This document shows, piece by piece, positions 10,218-19,489 of a DNA stretch of 55,420 bases (the first letter of the stretch is position 1; each line of letters starts with the position of its first letter). A program made the translations under genes and the position numbers. This DNA is from Methanothermobacter sp. (GTDB taxonomy: Archaea; Methanobacteriota; Methanobacteria; Methanobacteriales; Methanothermobacteraceae): NCBI RefSeq assembly GCF_030055425.1, contig NZ_JASFYE010000010.1, positions 1 through 55,420 of the forward strand, in the 5' to 3' direction. Under the pieces are notes generated by a model, which was not told the origin of the DNA, searched no databases, and worked only from the letters and a program-made list of their open reading frames with translations.

Positions 10218-10826
10218 TTAGAAGAGGTCCTCGAAGCGTTTTTCGACCTCTTTCCAGTTTACGATGTTCCAGAATGCGTCAATGTAGTCGGGTCTCACGT
10301 TCCTGTAGTCAATGTAGTAGGCGTGTTCCCATACATCCAGGACCATGAGGATCCTGAAGTGGGGTATCACGTTGACGTTGTGCTTTTCAACCTGCATTAT
10401 GAAGAGCCTGTCGGTCCTCTGGCAGTAGGTGAGTACAGCCCATCCTGAGCCCTCTGCACTCACAGCAGCCTGAGAAAACTCCTTTTTAAAGCGTTCAAAG
10501 CTTCCGAAGTCCCTCTCTATGTACTCTGCAAGCCGTCCACCTGGTTCCCCACCGCACTCATCTGCGGGTCCCATGTTACCCCAGAAGAATAGGTGCAGGA
10601 CGTAGCCCCCAACATGGAATGAGAGTTCCTTGAGGGCCGCCTTGATGTCAACTTCCTCGTCATTCTCCCGGGCATCGTCGAGTTTTCTGAGGACGCCATT
10701 GGCCCCATCCACGTAGGCCTGATGGTGCTTCTCATGGTGTATCCTCAGCTGCTCCTCTGATATGTATGGTTCAAGGGCATCGTAGGGGTATGGGAGTTCA
10801 GGGAGTTCATAGAATTTTTTCTCCAT
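10218..10826 (-). CDS. sodB: Superoxide dismutase, Fe/Mn family
   Basis: The protein turns superoxide into peroxide and oxygen. Metal ligands are visible: a His in [12 protein letters not shown], a His in [13 protein letters not shown], and Asp and His in [13 protein letters not shown]. The length of 202 residues is normal. It is the last gene of the oxygen-defence operon, directly after peroxiredoxin. Iron is likely from known Methanothermobacter SODs, but metal choice cannot be read from sequence. Confidence 0.95.
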   Translation of the reverse strand: MEKKFYELPELPYPYDALEPYISEEQLRIHHEKHHQAYVDGANGVLRKLDDARENDEEVDIKAALKELSFHVGGYVLHLFFWGNMGPADECGGEPGGRLAEYIERDFGSFERFKKEFSQAAVSAEGSGWAVLTYCQRTDRLFIMQVEKHNVNVIPHFRILMVLDVWEHAYYIDYRNVRPDYIDAFWNIVNWKEVEKRFEDLF

Positions 10827-11513
10827 CTAATCACCACCTGTGCTGCGGTGGCATAGCCACCAGTCATAGCATTCGTATTCCTCTTTCCTTTTCCTGGCGG
10901 TTTCAATATCAGATGCCGGTGGGACTATCACATGGTCACCGATGAGCTGGTTATCGGGCCAGTTTGCAGGTGCAGCCACACCCTCGGCATCTATGACCCT
11001 GAAGGCGCGTATCATCCTCACGATCTCGGGGATGTTCCTTCCAAGTTCCTGTGGATAGTAGAGTATCGCCCTGATTATCCCCTCAGGGTCAACCATGAAT
11101 ACCGCCCTCACAGTGTTTGTGGGCCTCGCAGGGTGTATGAGTCCAAGGGTATCGGCGACTCTCCCTGTGTCGGCTATCACAGGGAACTCGATCTCTGTAT
11201 CAAGGTTCTCCTCTATCCATTCGATCCACTTGATGTGTGAGAAGACCTGGTCAACGCTGAGGCCCACAAGTTCACAGTCAAGTTCCTTGAGTTCAGGGTA
11301 GACCTCCTGGAATGCCACAAACTCTGTTGTGCAGACAGGTGTGAAGTCTGCAGGGTGGCTGAAGAGTATGAACCATTTCCCCTTGAATTCAGCCGGGAGT
11401 TTCATCATCCCATGGGTTGTCTGGACCTCCATCTCAGGGAATTTATCCCCTATTAGGGGCATGCCGCGCCCCTTCTTCTTAACCTTTCTGAGTTCGTATA
11501 CCTTCTCCCCCAT
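10827..11513 (-). CDS. Peroxiredoxin, Prx6-type archaeal form
   Basis: This thiol peroxidase removes peroxide, the product of the adjacent superoxide dismutase. The peroxidatic Cys is in [13 protein letters not shown] (Cys61 from this start), and two further Cys in [12 protein letters not shown] near the C-terminus match the resolving pair of archaeal Prx6-like enzymes. The start is open: ATG 11513 follows a G-rich site 4 bases after the ferritin stop, but ATG 11462 gives [13 protein letters not shown] and puts the catalytic Cys at 44, nearer the family norm. The basic 17-residue extension is therefore doubtful. Confidence 0.93.
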   Translation of the reverse strand: MGEKVYELRKVKKKGRGMPLIGDKFPEMEVQTTHGMMKLPAEFKGKWFILFSHPADFTPVCTTEFVAFQEVYPELKELDCELVGLSVDQVFSHIKWIEWIEENLDTEIEFPVIADTGRVADTLGLIHPARPTNTVRAVFMVDPEGIIRAILYYPQELGRNIPEIVRMIRAFRVIDAEGVAAPANWPDNQLIGDHVIVPPASDIETARKRKEEYECYDWWLCHRSTGGD

Positions 11514-11516
11514 AAA

Positions 11517-12035
11517 CTATTCCCCCTTTTCATTTGCTGGTGGGTTGTAAACCCTCTTTCCGAGTTCCGCGTCGAGCATGAGGAGGCCGCTTGGTGAATC
11601 CGATGCAAGGCGCACCTTCTGGAGCACTGAACCAGCGGACTCCTCCTCCTCAACCTGCTCTGCAACGAACCACTGGAGGAAATTGTTGGTTGCATGGTCC
11701 CTCTCTGAGATCGCAAGGTCAACAAGGTCATTTATGAGCCCCGTGACCTTTCTCTCATGTTCCAGAACATGCTTGGATACCTCCAGCGGTGACTCCCACT
11801 CGAATGGTGGTTTCTCTATCTCCTCAAGCACGACCCTTGCACCTCTCTGGACAAGGTAGTCGTAGAACTTCATTGCGTGTGCAAGTTCCTCCTGGGCCTG
11901 GACACGCATCCAGTTTGCAAATCCCGGGAGGTCAGAGGCCTCATAGTAGGCGGCCATTGAAAGGTAGAGGTATGCTGAGTAGAGTTCAGCGTTGAGCTGC
12001 CTGTTGAGGGCCTCCTGCATCCTCTCACTTACCAT
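11517..12035 (-). CDS. ftn: Ferritin (non-heme iron storage protein)
   Basis: The 172-residue four-helix bundle carries the ferroxidase ligands in [28 protein letters not shown] and later AEQVEEEE. It stores iron as ferric mineral and thereby limits Fenton chemistry. The gene overlaps the F420H2 oxidase gene by 11 bases and sits in an operon with peroxiredoxin and SOD, so its job here is oxidative-stress defence as much as storage. Confidence 0.93.
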   Translation of the reverse strand: MVSERMQEALNRQLNAELYSAYLYLSMAAYYEASDLPGFANWMRVQAQEELAHAMKFYDYLVQRGARVVLEEIEKPPFEWESPLEVSKHVLEHERKVTGLINDLVDLAISERDHATNNFLQWFVAEQVEEEESAGSVLQKVRLASDSPSGLLMLDAELGKRVYNPPANEKGE

Positions 12036-13194
12036 TTAATTCACCCCCTATCTCCTTTATCTGAATGGCAAGTTCATCTATCCTCTGAAGGTCCTCCTCA
12101 CGTGGAAGGCCCTTCACAAGGACTGGTTCAAGGTATTCAAGGTTCAGGTTGGATAGCAGGCCCTTGACCTCGGATTCAATGAGTGTCCCCCATCCATAGG
12201 ATCCCATAAGTGCAACGTGCTTCACCGGGGGTCTCAGTGCATTCACAAGGTAGAGTGCCGATGCAACCGCGGGGTGGGGCCTTGTGAGCACCGTGGGTGA
12301 TGCGACAACCAGGACAGAGGCATCCACGAGTTCCGTGAGGAATTCCCCGGTATCGGACTCTGCAACGTTGATGGGTCTTACACTCACACCAAGTTCCATG
12401 AGCTTCTCTGTGAGTCTTTCAACCATGATCCCTGTGCTTCCGTGCATGGTGGTATAGGCGATCACCGTTTTACTGCCCCCTGAGGTCCATCTCCGGTATG
12501 CATCCATTATGAGGTCGGGTATGGGTACCAGTGGGCCGTGGGATGGTGCTATGAGGGATATGTCAAGGTCCGAGATCTTCCTGATGTTGGATGTGACCAT
12601 CTGGCTGAAGGGCATCATGATATGGGCGTAGTACCTCTTGGCCTCCCTCAGGAAACCCTCAGGCACCTCCATGATGTCTGATGTTGCAAGGTGTGATCCA
12701 AAGAAGTCACAGGTGAAGAGTATCCGCTCCTCCTCAAGGTAGGTTACCATGGTATCAGGCCAGTGCACCCAGGGTGTTACAATGAATCTCAGCGTCCTAT
12801 CACCCAGGGAGAGTGTCTCGCCATCCTTAACTGCCCTGAAGTTTCCATCGATCCTTAAAAGTTCCCTGAGGAGTTCAATGCAGGCAGGCGTCCCCAGGAC
12901 CTCTGCGTCAGGGTACATGTCAAGGAGTTCCGGGATTGTACCTGAGTGGTCCTGTTCTGCGTGCTGGGAGATTATGTAATCGATGTCAGTTTCCATTTCC
13001 TTTATGATCCCCAGGAATTCACTGCTCTTTGAGGGCTCTGCAGAATCAATGAGTGCCGTGGCACTGCTTCCAGAGACGATGTATGAGTTGTAGCTTGTGC
13101 CCCGTGGGAGGGCTACAAGCTCATCGAAGGTCCTCCGGTCCCAGTCAATGATACCGGTGTAGTAAACCCCATCTGCAATTTTTCTGGCTTTCAT
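12025..13194 (-). CDS. fprA: F420H2 oxidase, A-type flavoprotein (FprA family)
   Basis: A-type flavoproteins of methanogens reduce O2 to water with F420H2. The N-terminal metallo-beta-lactamase-like domain has the di-iron set: HAEQDH near residue 80, PWVHWPDT, a bridging Asp in FTCDFFGSH, and SHGP. From about residue 250 a flavodoxin domain begins with [16 protein letters not shown], which binds FMN, and ends with MGSYGWG. The length of 389 residues is normal. It follows two rubredoxins, which may feed it electrons, although known methanogen FprA takes F420H2 directly. Confidence 0.92.
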   Translation of the reverse strand: MKARKIADGVYYTGIIDWDRRTFDELVALPRGTSYNSYIVSGSSATALIDSAEPSKSSEFLGIIKEMETDIDYIISQHAEQDHSGTIPELLDMYPDAEVLGTPACIELLRELLRIDGNFRAVKDGETLSLGDRTLRFIVTPWVHWPDTMVTYLEEERILFTCDFFGSHLATSDIMEVPEGFLREAKRYYAHIMMPFSQMVTSNIRKISDLDISLIAPSHGPLVPIPDLIMDAYRRWTSGGSKTVIAYTTMHGSTGIMVERLTEKLMELGVSVRPINVAESDTGEFLTELVDASVLVVASPTVLTRPHPAVASALYLVNALRPPVKHVALMGSYGWGTLIESEVKGLLSNLNLEYLEPVLVKGLPREEDLQRIDELAIQIKEIGGELNGK

Positions 13195-13356
13195 TTAATC
13201 CATCTTCTTGAACTGGTCCTTTCCAACGCCACATACAGGGCATACCCAGTCGTCGGGGAGGTCCTCAAAGGGTGTTCCGGGTTCTATCCCTGATGTGGGG
13301 TCTCCCTCTTCAGGGTCGTAGATGTATCCGCACATCTGGCAGACGTATTTGTCCAT
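13195..13356 (-). CDS. rub: Rubredoxin (first copy)
   Basis: A 53-residue rubredoxin with both CxxCG knuckles: [16 protein letters not shown] and [13 protein letters not shown]. It carries one electron on a single Fe(Cys)4 centre in the cytoplasm. AGGTGA precedes the ATG. It lies directly upstream of fprA (stop and start are adjacent) and downstream of a second rubredoxin of equal length, a clear tandem duplication. Confidence 0.95.
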   Translation of the reverse strand: MDKYVCQMCGYIYDPEEGDPTSGIEPGTPFEDLPDDWVCPVCGVGKDQFKKMD

Positions 13357-13367
13357 TTATTCACCTC

Positions 13368-13529
13368 TCAGTCAAGTGGTTTGAACATCTTCTTCTTTGC
13401 ACCGCATGACGGGCACCTCCATGTTTCAGGGAGGTCCTCAAACGGTGTTCCTGGTGGTGTGTCTGTCCTTGGTTCGCCCTTCTCAGGGTCGTAGATGTAT
13501 CCACAAACCCTGCATTTGTATCTTTTCAA
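13368..13529 (-). CDS. rub: Rubredoxin (second copy), TTG start
   Basis: The product [18 protein letters not shown] ... [13 protein letters not shown] is a rubredoxin with a Fe(Cys)4 site. An in-frame ATG at 13562 would add 11 residues of basic sequence, but AGGTG before TTG 13529 gives a 53-residue protein identical in length to its tandem paralogue, so TTG 13529 is preferred. It is the first gene of the oxygen-defence operon. The two copies share most of the sequence between knuckles. Confidence 0.93.
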   Translation of the reverse strand: MKRYKCRVCGYIYDPEKGEPRTDTPPGTPFEDLPETWRCPSCGAKKKMFKPLD

Positions 13530-13578
13530 GTTTAACACCTTTCTCTTTAATTTTAGGGACACTATATTATTATTACTC

Positions 13579-13594
13579 TTTAAAAATTTAAAAT
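13579..13594 (-). promoter_or_regulatory. Probable TATA box of the oxygen-defence operon
   Basis: AT-rich TTTAAATTTTTAAAGA on the minus strand lies 50-65 bases upstream of the rubredoxin TTG. It is the best TATA candidate in the 13530-13829 gap; several other AT-rich stretches are present, so the call is weak. Confidence 0.35.
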
Positions 13595-13780
13595 TATCTA
13601 TAATGTTTCCATGAGAATCCTTAAATCATCAAATTGCCTCCCTCAGGAAGATCCATTAAGAGGTAGAGAAAACTAAATAAATTGTTGAACAGTAACATGG
13701 TTTAAAAATTCAACGAAAAAATCCTTCTAATATTGGCTAAATTTGAAGGTTTCTAAAAAACTTTAATAGTTCCCAAAACG

Positions 13781-13807
13781 ATAATATAAATTGTACCAAA
13801 GGTACAA
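13781..13807 (+). promoter_or_regulatory. TATA box followed by perfect palindrome, promoter/operator of the adhesin pseudogene
   Basis: ATAATATAAA (13781-13790) is a TATA box 40-49 bases before the ATG at 13830. Immediately downstream, 13791-13807 reads TTGTACC-AAA-GGTACAA, a perfect inverted repeat with 7-base arms. It lies between TATA and the expected transcript start, where a bound repressor would block RNA polymerase. Confidence 0.5.
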
Positions 13808-13829
13808 GCAAGACTCAGAGTTGATTTAA

Positions 13830-15311
13830 ATGAAAAGATATCTTCCTTTAATTTTACTGGGTCTTATTGCAATAGCCTTTTCTGGCACGGCCAGTGTATT
13901 CACCCTACTTTGGATGGACAATACACATAACAAATGCAAACCTAAACATCAAAAACTGCTTATTCATTAACAACACATCAGGCAATGAGGAGTAATAGCC
14001 GCAGACTACTCCACAGTAACCATACAAAACACCACAATCACCAACAACAGAGCATCCTTGGTGGGGCAATAATTGTAAGTATTGTGCTTAATTGCTTGAT
14101 GTAGAAGTAGAAAGCTTCGAAATAGATCACAGCAATAATTGTAAGTATTGTGCTTAATCGCCCCGAGCCAGCTAAAATCATGTTCTGCAGGATATTCAAC
14201 AACCCGGACCAGACAGGTGTGAATGTCTGCACAGATAATAGTGCTGTGGATGCCCGATTCAACTGGTGGGGCTCTAACACTCCAGACTTTTCAAAACTCG
14301 TCTCAGGAAGTGTAACATATGACCCATGGATCGTCCTGAGCATCAATGTCAACCCCGGCACCGTCCCCATAGGTGGAACATCACAGATAACCGCAGACCT
14401 CCACCACGACAGTAAGGGAGCGCTACATGATCCATCTGAAGGATTGATCCCGTACACAGGCCCCGCAAACTTCTCCACAACCCTCGGCTCGATAGACGAC
14501 ACAAACATCACAGACGGCACCGCCACCTCAACACTAACCAGCCTCAACACCAAGGGGATCGCCACAGTATACGCCAGAGTTGACAACGAAACAGTAAACA
14601 CCACAATCCCAGTCGGGCTGAAACCAGCAACCTTCCAACTAAGCAAATTAACAGTCACACCCACAGCCGGAATAACACCACTGAACATCAGGATTAAAGC
14701 CAGAATCACCAACACAGGAGAACTTACCGGCAGCTACACAGCAACCCTCAAGGTAAACCAGGGATCCATACAAAACCAGACAACCACCCTAAACCCCGGA
14801 GAAACAAAAACAATCGAATTCACACTAACAATCACCCAACCAGGAACCTACAACGTAACCATCGGCACACTCCCACCAAAACTGGTAACTGCAGGTATAA
14901 CAATAAACCAGCTTGCAGGAACTGCAAACTGGGTCAGAAGATACTACGTGCTTTACAAAAGACTCCCATCCTCAGTGACAATCTCAGGAAAAAATTCACA
15001 ATGGCCCAGCTCCTGGACCTCCTTGTACGTGCAACCATCCAGATCAACGCAGGCAACCTGAAACCACTCAGCACACGAACCGTAGGCTACACAGGCTCAA
15101 CAGGAACCACCAGATCAATCAGACTCTCAAAATCACTTTACATATCCACAGCAATCACATAAGAAACTCAATAAACAGATACGGAAAGGCACCCAAATAC
15201 GCAACAACCAGGTATGGGAAAATACCCTTCACAAGACTCGTCTACCTCTACAGCAAAGTCCTGGGATTTTATGGAACCTACAAAAGACTCCCCAGCTACG
15301 TGAGTATCTAA
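13830..15311 (+). pseudogene. Decayed adhesin-like surface protein with beta-helix, Ig-like and pseudomurein-binding regions
   Basis: The start encodes a signal peptide (MKRYLPLILLGLIAIAFSGT). Reading then has to change frame near 13899 (to ITNANLNIKNCLFINNTSG), near 13991 (to VTIQNTTITNN), within 14066-14161, near 14993 in an A6 run (to KKFTMAQLLDLLVRATIQI), and near 15155 (to RNSINRYGKAPKY). The longest intact piece, 14150-15061, has a beta-helix end with the ARFNWWGSNTPDFS motif and two Ig-like parts. The tail NWVRRYYVLYKRLPSSVTISGK and YSKVLGFYGTYKRLPSYVSI are pseudomurein-binding repeats. It was once a cell-wall-anchored surface protein. Five or more breaks rule out expression as one protein. 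Confidence 0.85.
14066..14161. repeat. Two 30-bp direct repeats separated by 36 bp
   Basis: 14066-14095 and 14132-14161 are identical at 29 of 30 positions (GCAATAATTGTAAGTATTGT followed by GCTTAATYGC). The 36-base interval is unrelated to either. They sit exactly where the adhesin reading frame is broken. The geometry is that of one CRISPR repeat-spacer-repeat unit, but there are only two copies and no cas genes. Confidence 0.85.
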
Positions 15312-15325
15312 AAAACCCATTTTCC

Positions 15326-15376
15326 ATTTTTTTCAGGAAAATAGAATAAAATGGAATTTTAATTTTTTTAATTTTT
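15326..15376 (+). terminator. Poly-T tracts downstream of the adhesin pseudogene
   Basis: Four T-runs of 5-7 bases follow the pseudogene stop, in the gap before the convergent small membrane-protein gene. Archaeal polymerase terminates at such tracts. Confidence 0.5.
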
Positions 15377-15565
15377 TCAGTCAAAATACTTCATCCTCAC
15401 CACATTGAAGCCCACAACACACCCAACAAAACCCATCCTCACATAAGGGCTTACAGGGGCATAAACCGCAACTGCAAGTATAAGCACACCCACCACAGTA
15501 TGGGTTAACAGGTTCTTCCAGTCTGTAAGGTACTCCCGGATTCCTCTAAACACTCTTCTCAACAT
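15377..15565 (-). CDS. Small membrane protein, two helices
   Basis: A 62-residue protein with a basic N-terminus (MLRRVFRGIREYL) and two hydrophobic segments, about residues 22-38 and 43-55, ending in a charged tail. GAGGTG precedes the ATG. I do not recognise a family. It stands alone between UspA and the convergent pseudogene, with a strongly palindromic promoter region of its own. Confidence 0.65.
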   Translation of the reverse strand: MLRRVFRGIREYLTDWKNLLTHTVVGVLILAVAVYAPVSPYVRMGFVGCVVGFNVVRMKYFD

Positions 15566-15588
15566 AACACCTCATACATCGAAATACT

Positions 15589-15613
15589 ATATATCAAATT
15601 TTGATATATCAAA
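15589..15613 (-). promoter_or_regulatory. Overlapping palindromes upstream of the small membrane protein
   Basis: 15589-15609 reads ATATATCAAA-T-TTTGATATAT, a perfect inverted repeat of 10-base arms. 15600-15613 reads TTTGATATATCAAA, another perfect palindrome sharing the middle arm. A third GATATAT half-site lies near 15630-15640. They fall 24-48 bases before the ATG at 15565 and include its probable TATA box, as expected for an autoregulated or metal-regulated operator. Confidence 0.5.
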
Positions 15614-15662
15614 TAATGACATATCCTTGATATATACCTTTCGGTGAGCAAAAAAGGAAGGT

Positions 15663-16058
15663 TTATTTAACAAGGAGTACCGGTACCTCAACCGTCTTGA
15701 GGGTGGTCTCAGCCACACTGCCCATGAGAAGCTTCTCAAGACCTGAACGCCCATGGGATGCGATAACCACAAGATCCGCCCCTGTCTTCTCAGAGATCTT
15801 CTTCATATCATGCGCCGGGCTCCCAAATACCAGGACCTCATCCACCTGGACACCTGCCTCCCTGCCCTTTCTCTGCACAGCCGCCAGGATCTCCTTTCCC
15901 TCATCCTCAAGGACATCGAAGGGGTAGATCAGCTTCTCATCAATAACATGCACAGCAACAACCACGGACCCCAGGCGACCTGCAAGTTCAATGGCAAGGT
16001 CCTCTGCCTTTGCTGCATACTCTGAACCATCTGTTGGGACCATGATCCTCTCAAACAT
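15663..16058 (-). CDS. Universal stress protein, UspA family
   Basis: A 131-residue single-domain Usp. The N-terminus FERIMVPTDGSEYA contains the first nucleotide contact, and the C-terminal HGRSGLEKLLMGSVAE is the G-x2-G-x9-G-S motif of ATP-binding Usp proteins. GGTGGT at 16064-16069 places the start at ATG 16058 rather than the GTG at 16067. It follows the flavoredoxin and AtwA genes in one direction. A stress role is inherited from the family. Confidence 0.92.
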   Translation of the reverse strand: MFERIMVPTDGSEYAAKAEDLAIELAGRLGSVVVAVHVIDEKLIYPFDVLEDEGKEILAAVQRKGREAGVQVDEVLVFGSPAHDMKKISEKTGADLVVIASHGRSGLEKLLMGSVAETTLKTVEVPVLLVK

Positions 16059-16067
16059 CACAACCAC

Positions 16068-16619
16068 CTATTCAATCCGCCTCACATGATCCCCCACAAC
16101 AAAAACTGTGCCACCCACATGGAGGACCGGCTTAACCGATTCAACATCAAGGAGACCATCCCTTATGCACCCGGAGCAGACCGATGCATTCACAACTGAA
16201 CCCACTATGAGGTTGTGGTCGCCAACCTCACACATCCGGAGGAGTTCACATTCAAGGTGCGCAACCGCCTCGGCTATCCTGGGGGGCTTGACCCTCTCCG
16301 ATGGAATCCAGTCAAGCCCGGCGGCCTCAAGTTCATTCTCACCCGCCGGGAGATCCCTGGCGGTTATCCACATCTCATCAATTATATCCACCGGCGTTAT
16401 GTTAAGTACAAACTCATGGGTGTCCTCAACGTTCACTGCGGTGTGGTGGTCCGGTGCAGATGCAAAGGCCACAATCGGGGGGTCAATTGACACCGGCATG
16501 GTGAAGGAAAATGGGGCCGCATTTATATTCCCATCCCCATCCACCGTTGTTACAATGACAGTCGGCCTTGGAGTAAGTATTCTGTGCGCATTCTCAACAG
16601 GAAAATTCTCAAATTCCAC
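16068..16619 (-). CDS. FMN-binding flavin reductase-like protein (flavoredoxin / DIM6-NTAB family)
   Basis: A split-barrel flavoprotein of 183 residues. [19 protein letters not shown] and [21 protein letters not shown] are the FMN-phosphate-binding segments, and [10 protein letters not shown] is typical. By recollection the orthologue MTH152 of M. thermautotrophicus has been crystallised with FMN. Its donor and acceptor are unknown. It lies 5 bases downstream of atwA, which suggests a link to redox activation of methyl-CoM reductase (inference). Confidence 0.9.
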   Translation of the reverse strand: MEFENFPVENAHRILTPRPTVIVTTVDGDGNINAAPFSFTMPVSIDPPIVAFASAPDHHTAVNVEDTHEFVLNITPVDIIDEMWITARDLPAGENELEAAGLDWIPSERVKPPRIAEAVAHLECELLRMCEVGDHNLIVGSVVNASVCSGCIRDGLLDVESVKPVLHVGGTVFVVGDHVRRIE

Positions 16620-16624
16620 CTATA

Positions 16625-18331
16625 TCACCCCTTAACCCTCTGAAGGTATTTTGCATGGCTCCTTTCAACAAACTCGTCGCAGAGGCCATCTGGTTCCCCG
16701 TCCATTACAAGACGGCCGTCCTCAACCATCACAGCCCTCGTGCTGAGCTCCCTTATGAAATCCACATGGTGACTCACCATGATTATGGTTGTCCCGAACT
16801 CCATGTTGATCCTCCTGAGGGAGTTTGAAACCATCCTGAGTGTTATGGGGTCAAGGTCCCCGAAGGGCTCATCAAGGACAAGTACATGGGGCCCTGATGC
16901 AAGGACAAGGGCAAGGGTCGCCCTCACCCGCTCACCCCCCGATAGTTCATAGGATTTCCTGTCAAGTATGTCCATGGGGAGGTCCAGGGCCCTGAATATG
17001 GGTTCAGCATACTTCTTAACCTCACTGTCAGGAAAACTAGGGAAGAGTTCCTCAAGTATCTCAGGTGAGAGGCCAAGTTTCTCAAGCCTGTATCGGGCCT
17101 CTGTTTCAGGAAGATCTGTGAGCTGGTAGAGCACATCAAGGACCATGTCACTTATCCCCAGTTCCTCGGCCCTCTTCCTTGCCTCTGCAACGACATGTTC
17201 GCCCTTAACACCAAGCCTTGAGGCTATCTGACTCCTTATGGTGGCGTGATGTACAAGGGCAAACTCCTGATGCATGAAACCCATCTTCCTCCTTACGCCC
17301 ATCCTTTTAACGCCAGGTTCATGCATGTTAACCCATTCACTGTTAAGCCTGAACTCCACCGTACCCTCATCAGGAAGGTCCAGGCCCCCTATCATCCGCA
17401 GGAGCACCGTCTTGCCTGCCCCGCTGGGCCCTATTATGGATACTATCTCACCCTCCCTGATATCAAGGTTAACATCTCTCATCTCAAGGACTGCCCCTCC
17501 CTTGAGGAGTACAAACCTCTTGGCCAGGTCCCTCACCCTTAGGATCTCCCTCTCTGAGCTGCTGGGTGTGTAGTCAACCGGGGGATCAATGTCCCTCATG
17601 AACCTCTCTATGATCCTCCCGGGTTCCCCCTCATCAACGATGCGCCCGTCCTCCATCAGAACCAGCCTGTCTGCAAGGTACTCGTGGACCTCAGGCAGGT
17701 GTGAGACCAGCACCACCGTGACACCCAGTTCCCTGTTGATGTTCTTTATGGCATCCAGTATCTCCTGCTTTGTCCCCGGGCATGACATGGTTGCGGGTTC
17801 ATCAAGAAGGAGTACCCTGGGTTTTTTTGCAAGTTGCCTGGCCATTATGAGCCTCTGCTTCTCGCCACCGCTGAGGACAGGTGCAAAGTGCTCGGCCTTG
17901 TGGTCGAGTCCAACCACCCTTAGGAGTTCCATTGCCTCTTCACCGAATTCATCATAGGCGAAGTCAAAGTCTGTCATTGACTCGTCGCCGTATTTTGCAG
18001 CGTACAGCTTCCTTATGACATTCTGAAGGGCGGTCTCCGACCAGAGGCCAAATGACCTTTGAAGGTGAATTGCAGTCCTCTTTTTGAGCTTTGAGAAGTA
18101 GTACTGTCCTGAATCAGCCTCAACGGTTACATCATCCAGGGTTATCCTCCCTGAATCAAAGGGTTCAACACCCCTCAGGATCCTCAGAAGTGTCGTCTTA
18201 CCTGAACCGCTCATCCCAATTATTCCCAGTATTTCCCCCTCAGAAACCTCAAGGTTAACATCAGAAAGTGCCCTGAATTCATCTCCATTCTCCAGTTTAT
18301 AGGTCTTTGTCAGGTTCTCAACCCTTATCAT
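16625..18331 (-). CDS. atwA: Methyl-coenzyme M reductase component A2
   Basis: AtwA is a cytoplasmic double ABC ATPase that drives ATP-dependent reductive activation of methyl-CoM reductase. Both modules are complete: Walker A GMSGSGKTTLL and GPSGAGKTVLL, signatures LSGGEKQRLIMAR and LSGGERVRATLAL, Walker B VLLLDEPAT and VLVLDEPFGDLDP. There are no membrane segments. GGTGAT at 18335-18340 puts the start at ATG 18331 (568 residues) instead of 18355. It heads an operon with a flavoprotein and UspA. Confidence 0.93.
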   Translation of the reverse strand: MIRVENLTKTYKLENGDEFRALSDVNLEVSEGEILGIIGMSGSGKTTLLRILRGVEPFDSGRITLDDVTVEADSGQYYFSKLKKRTAIHLQRSFGLWSETALQNVIRKLYAAKYGDESMTDFDFAYDEFGEEAMELLRVVGLDHKAEHFAPVLSGGEKQRLIMARQLAKKPRVLLLDEPATMSCPGTKQEILDAIKNINRELGVTVVLVSHLPEVHEYLADRLVLMEDGRIVDEGEPGRIIERFMRDIDPPVDYTPSSSEREILRVRDLAKRFVLLKGGAVLEMRDVNLDIREGEIVSIIGPSGAGKTVLLRMIGGLDLPDEGTVEFRLNSEWVNMHEPGVKRMGVRRKMGFMHQEFALVHHATIRSQIASRLGVKGEHVVAEARKRAEELGISDMVLDVLYQLTDLPETEARYRLEKLGLSPEILEELFPSFPDSEVKKYAEPIFRALDLPMDILDRKSYELSGGERVRATLALVLASGPHVLVLDEPFGDLDPITLRMVSNSLRRINMEFGTTIIMVSHHVDFIRELSTRAVMVEDGRLVMDGEPDGLCDEFVERSHAKYLQRVKG

Positions 18332-18449
18332 TGCATCACCGCAACATTCCTTCAAGGTTCAATGGATACCAGCTCATGGCAGTGCCTGAAAAACTGCCAG
18401 TGAAAATTTCATCTAATCGCTACAGCAATGTGCTGCCATGAATATATAC

Positions 18450-18468
18450 TAGAACCACTATAGTTCTA
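18450..18468. promoter_or_regulatory. Inverted repeat TAGAAC-N7-GTTCTA in the atwA/nadM divergent gap
   Basis: Perfect 6-base arms separated by 7 bases, next to the TATA-like AATATATA at 18441-18448. The site is 41-59 bases before nadM and about 120 bases before atwA, so it could control either gene. Confidence 0.4.
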
Positions 18469-18508
18469 ATAGTTTTACTGACATAATAACCTTTATGCGG
18501 TGATATGA

Positions 18509-19036
<528 letters not shown>

Positions 19037-19045
19037 GTGTCAGAA

Positions 19046-19477
19046 ATGATGGTCATGGTGACAGATGAAAAGGAGGCCTTCAGAATGGATGACCTCCTGG
19101 AACATGTGAAGAAGAGCCCCTACCTTGATGAATGCGGAGCAGTGTTCACCTTTGAGGGCATCGTCCGTGGTGTTGATGATGAGAGGACAGAGAAACTTGT
19201 ACTCACAACACCAGACATTGAAAAGGCCCAGAGGGAACTGGAGGGGATAGTAAAGGATGTGATGGAGAAGTACCCTGTGAGGGACGTGGCAGTTGTGCAC
19301 TACGTTGGGGAGTTCTATGTATCTGAGACCCTCTTCATGGTTGCGGTTGCAGGACCCCACCGCGGGGAAACCCTTGAGGCCCTCCAGGAGATAATCGAGA
19401 GGACAAAATACGAAATAGACTTCAAAAAGGAGGAGTACACCACCAGTGGCAGGAATGTTATCATGTCAGGCGGCTAG
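19046..19477 (+). CDS. moaE: Molybdopterin synthase catalytic subunit
   Basis: MoaE transfers sulfur from MoaD to precursor Z in synthesis of the pterin cofactor used by tungsten/molybdenum formylmethanofuran dehydrogenase. GAVFTFEGIVRG and VAVVHYVGEFYVSE are family motifs, and PHRGETLEALQEIIERTK with FKKEEYTTSG carries the catalytic lysines. AGGTG at 19035-19039 makes ATG 19046 the start (143 residues), within the gap after nadM. MoaD is not adjacent. Confidence 0.9.
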   Translation: MMVMVTDEKEAFRMDDLLEHVKKSPYLDECGAVFTFEGIVRGVDDERTEKLVLTTPDIEKAQRELEGIVKDVMEKYPVRDVAVVHYVGEFYVSETLFMVAVAGPHRGETLEALQEIIERTKYEIDFKKEEYTTSGRNVIMSGG

Positions 19478-19489
19478 GGGTCTTAAAAG

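Noticed and set aside
13368-13562. The longer 64-residue form of the second rubredoxin
   Set aside because: A strong AGGTG site before TTG 13529 and the equal length of the tandem copy support the 53-residue form.
14066-14161. A CRISPR array
   Set aside because: Only two repeats, no array on either side, no cas genes, and the repeat differs from that recalled for the genus. Kept as a repeat and a finding only.
14038-14715. A 225-codon open frame antisense within the adhesin pseudogene
   Set aside because: Hydrophobic Ser/Val/Leu content arises from the Thr/Asn-rich sense strand; the sense strand carries recognised domains.
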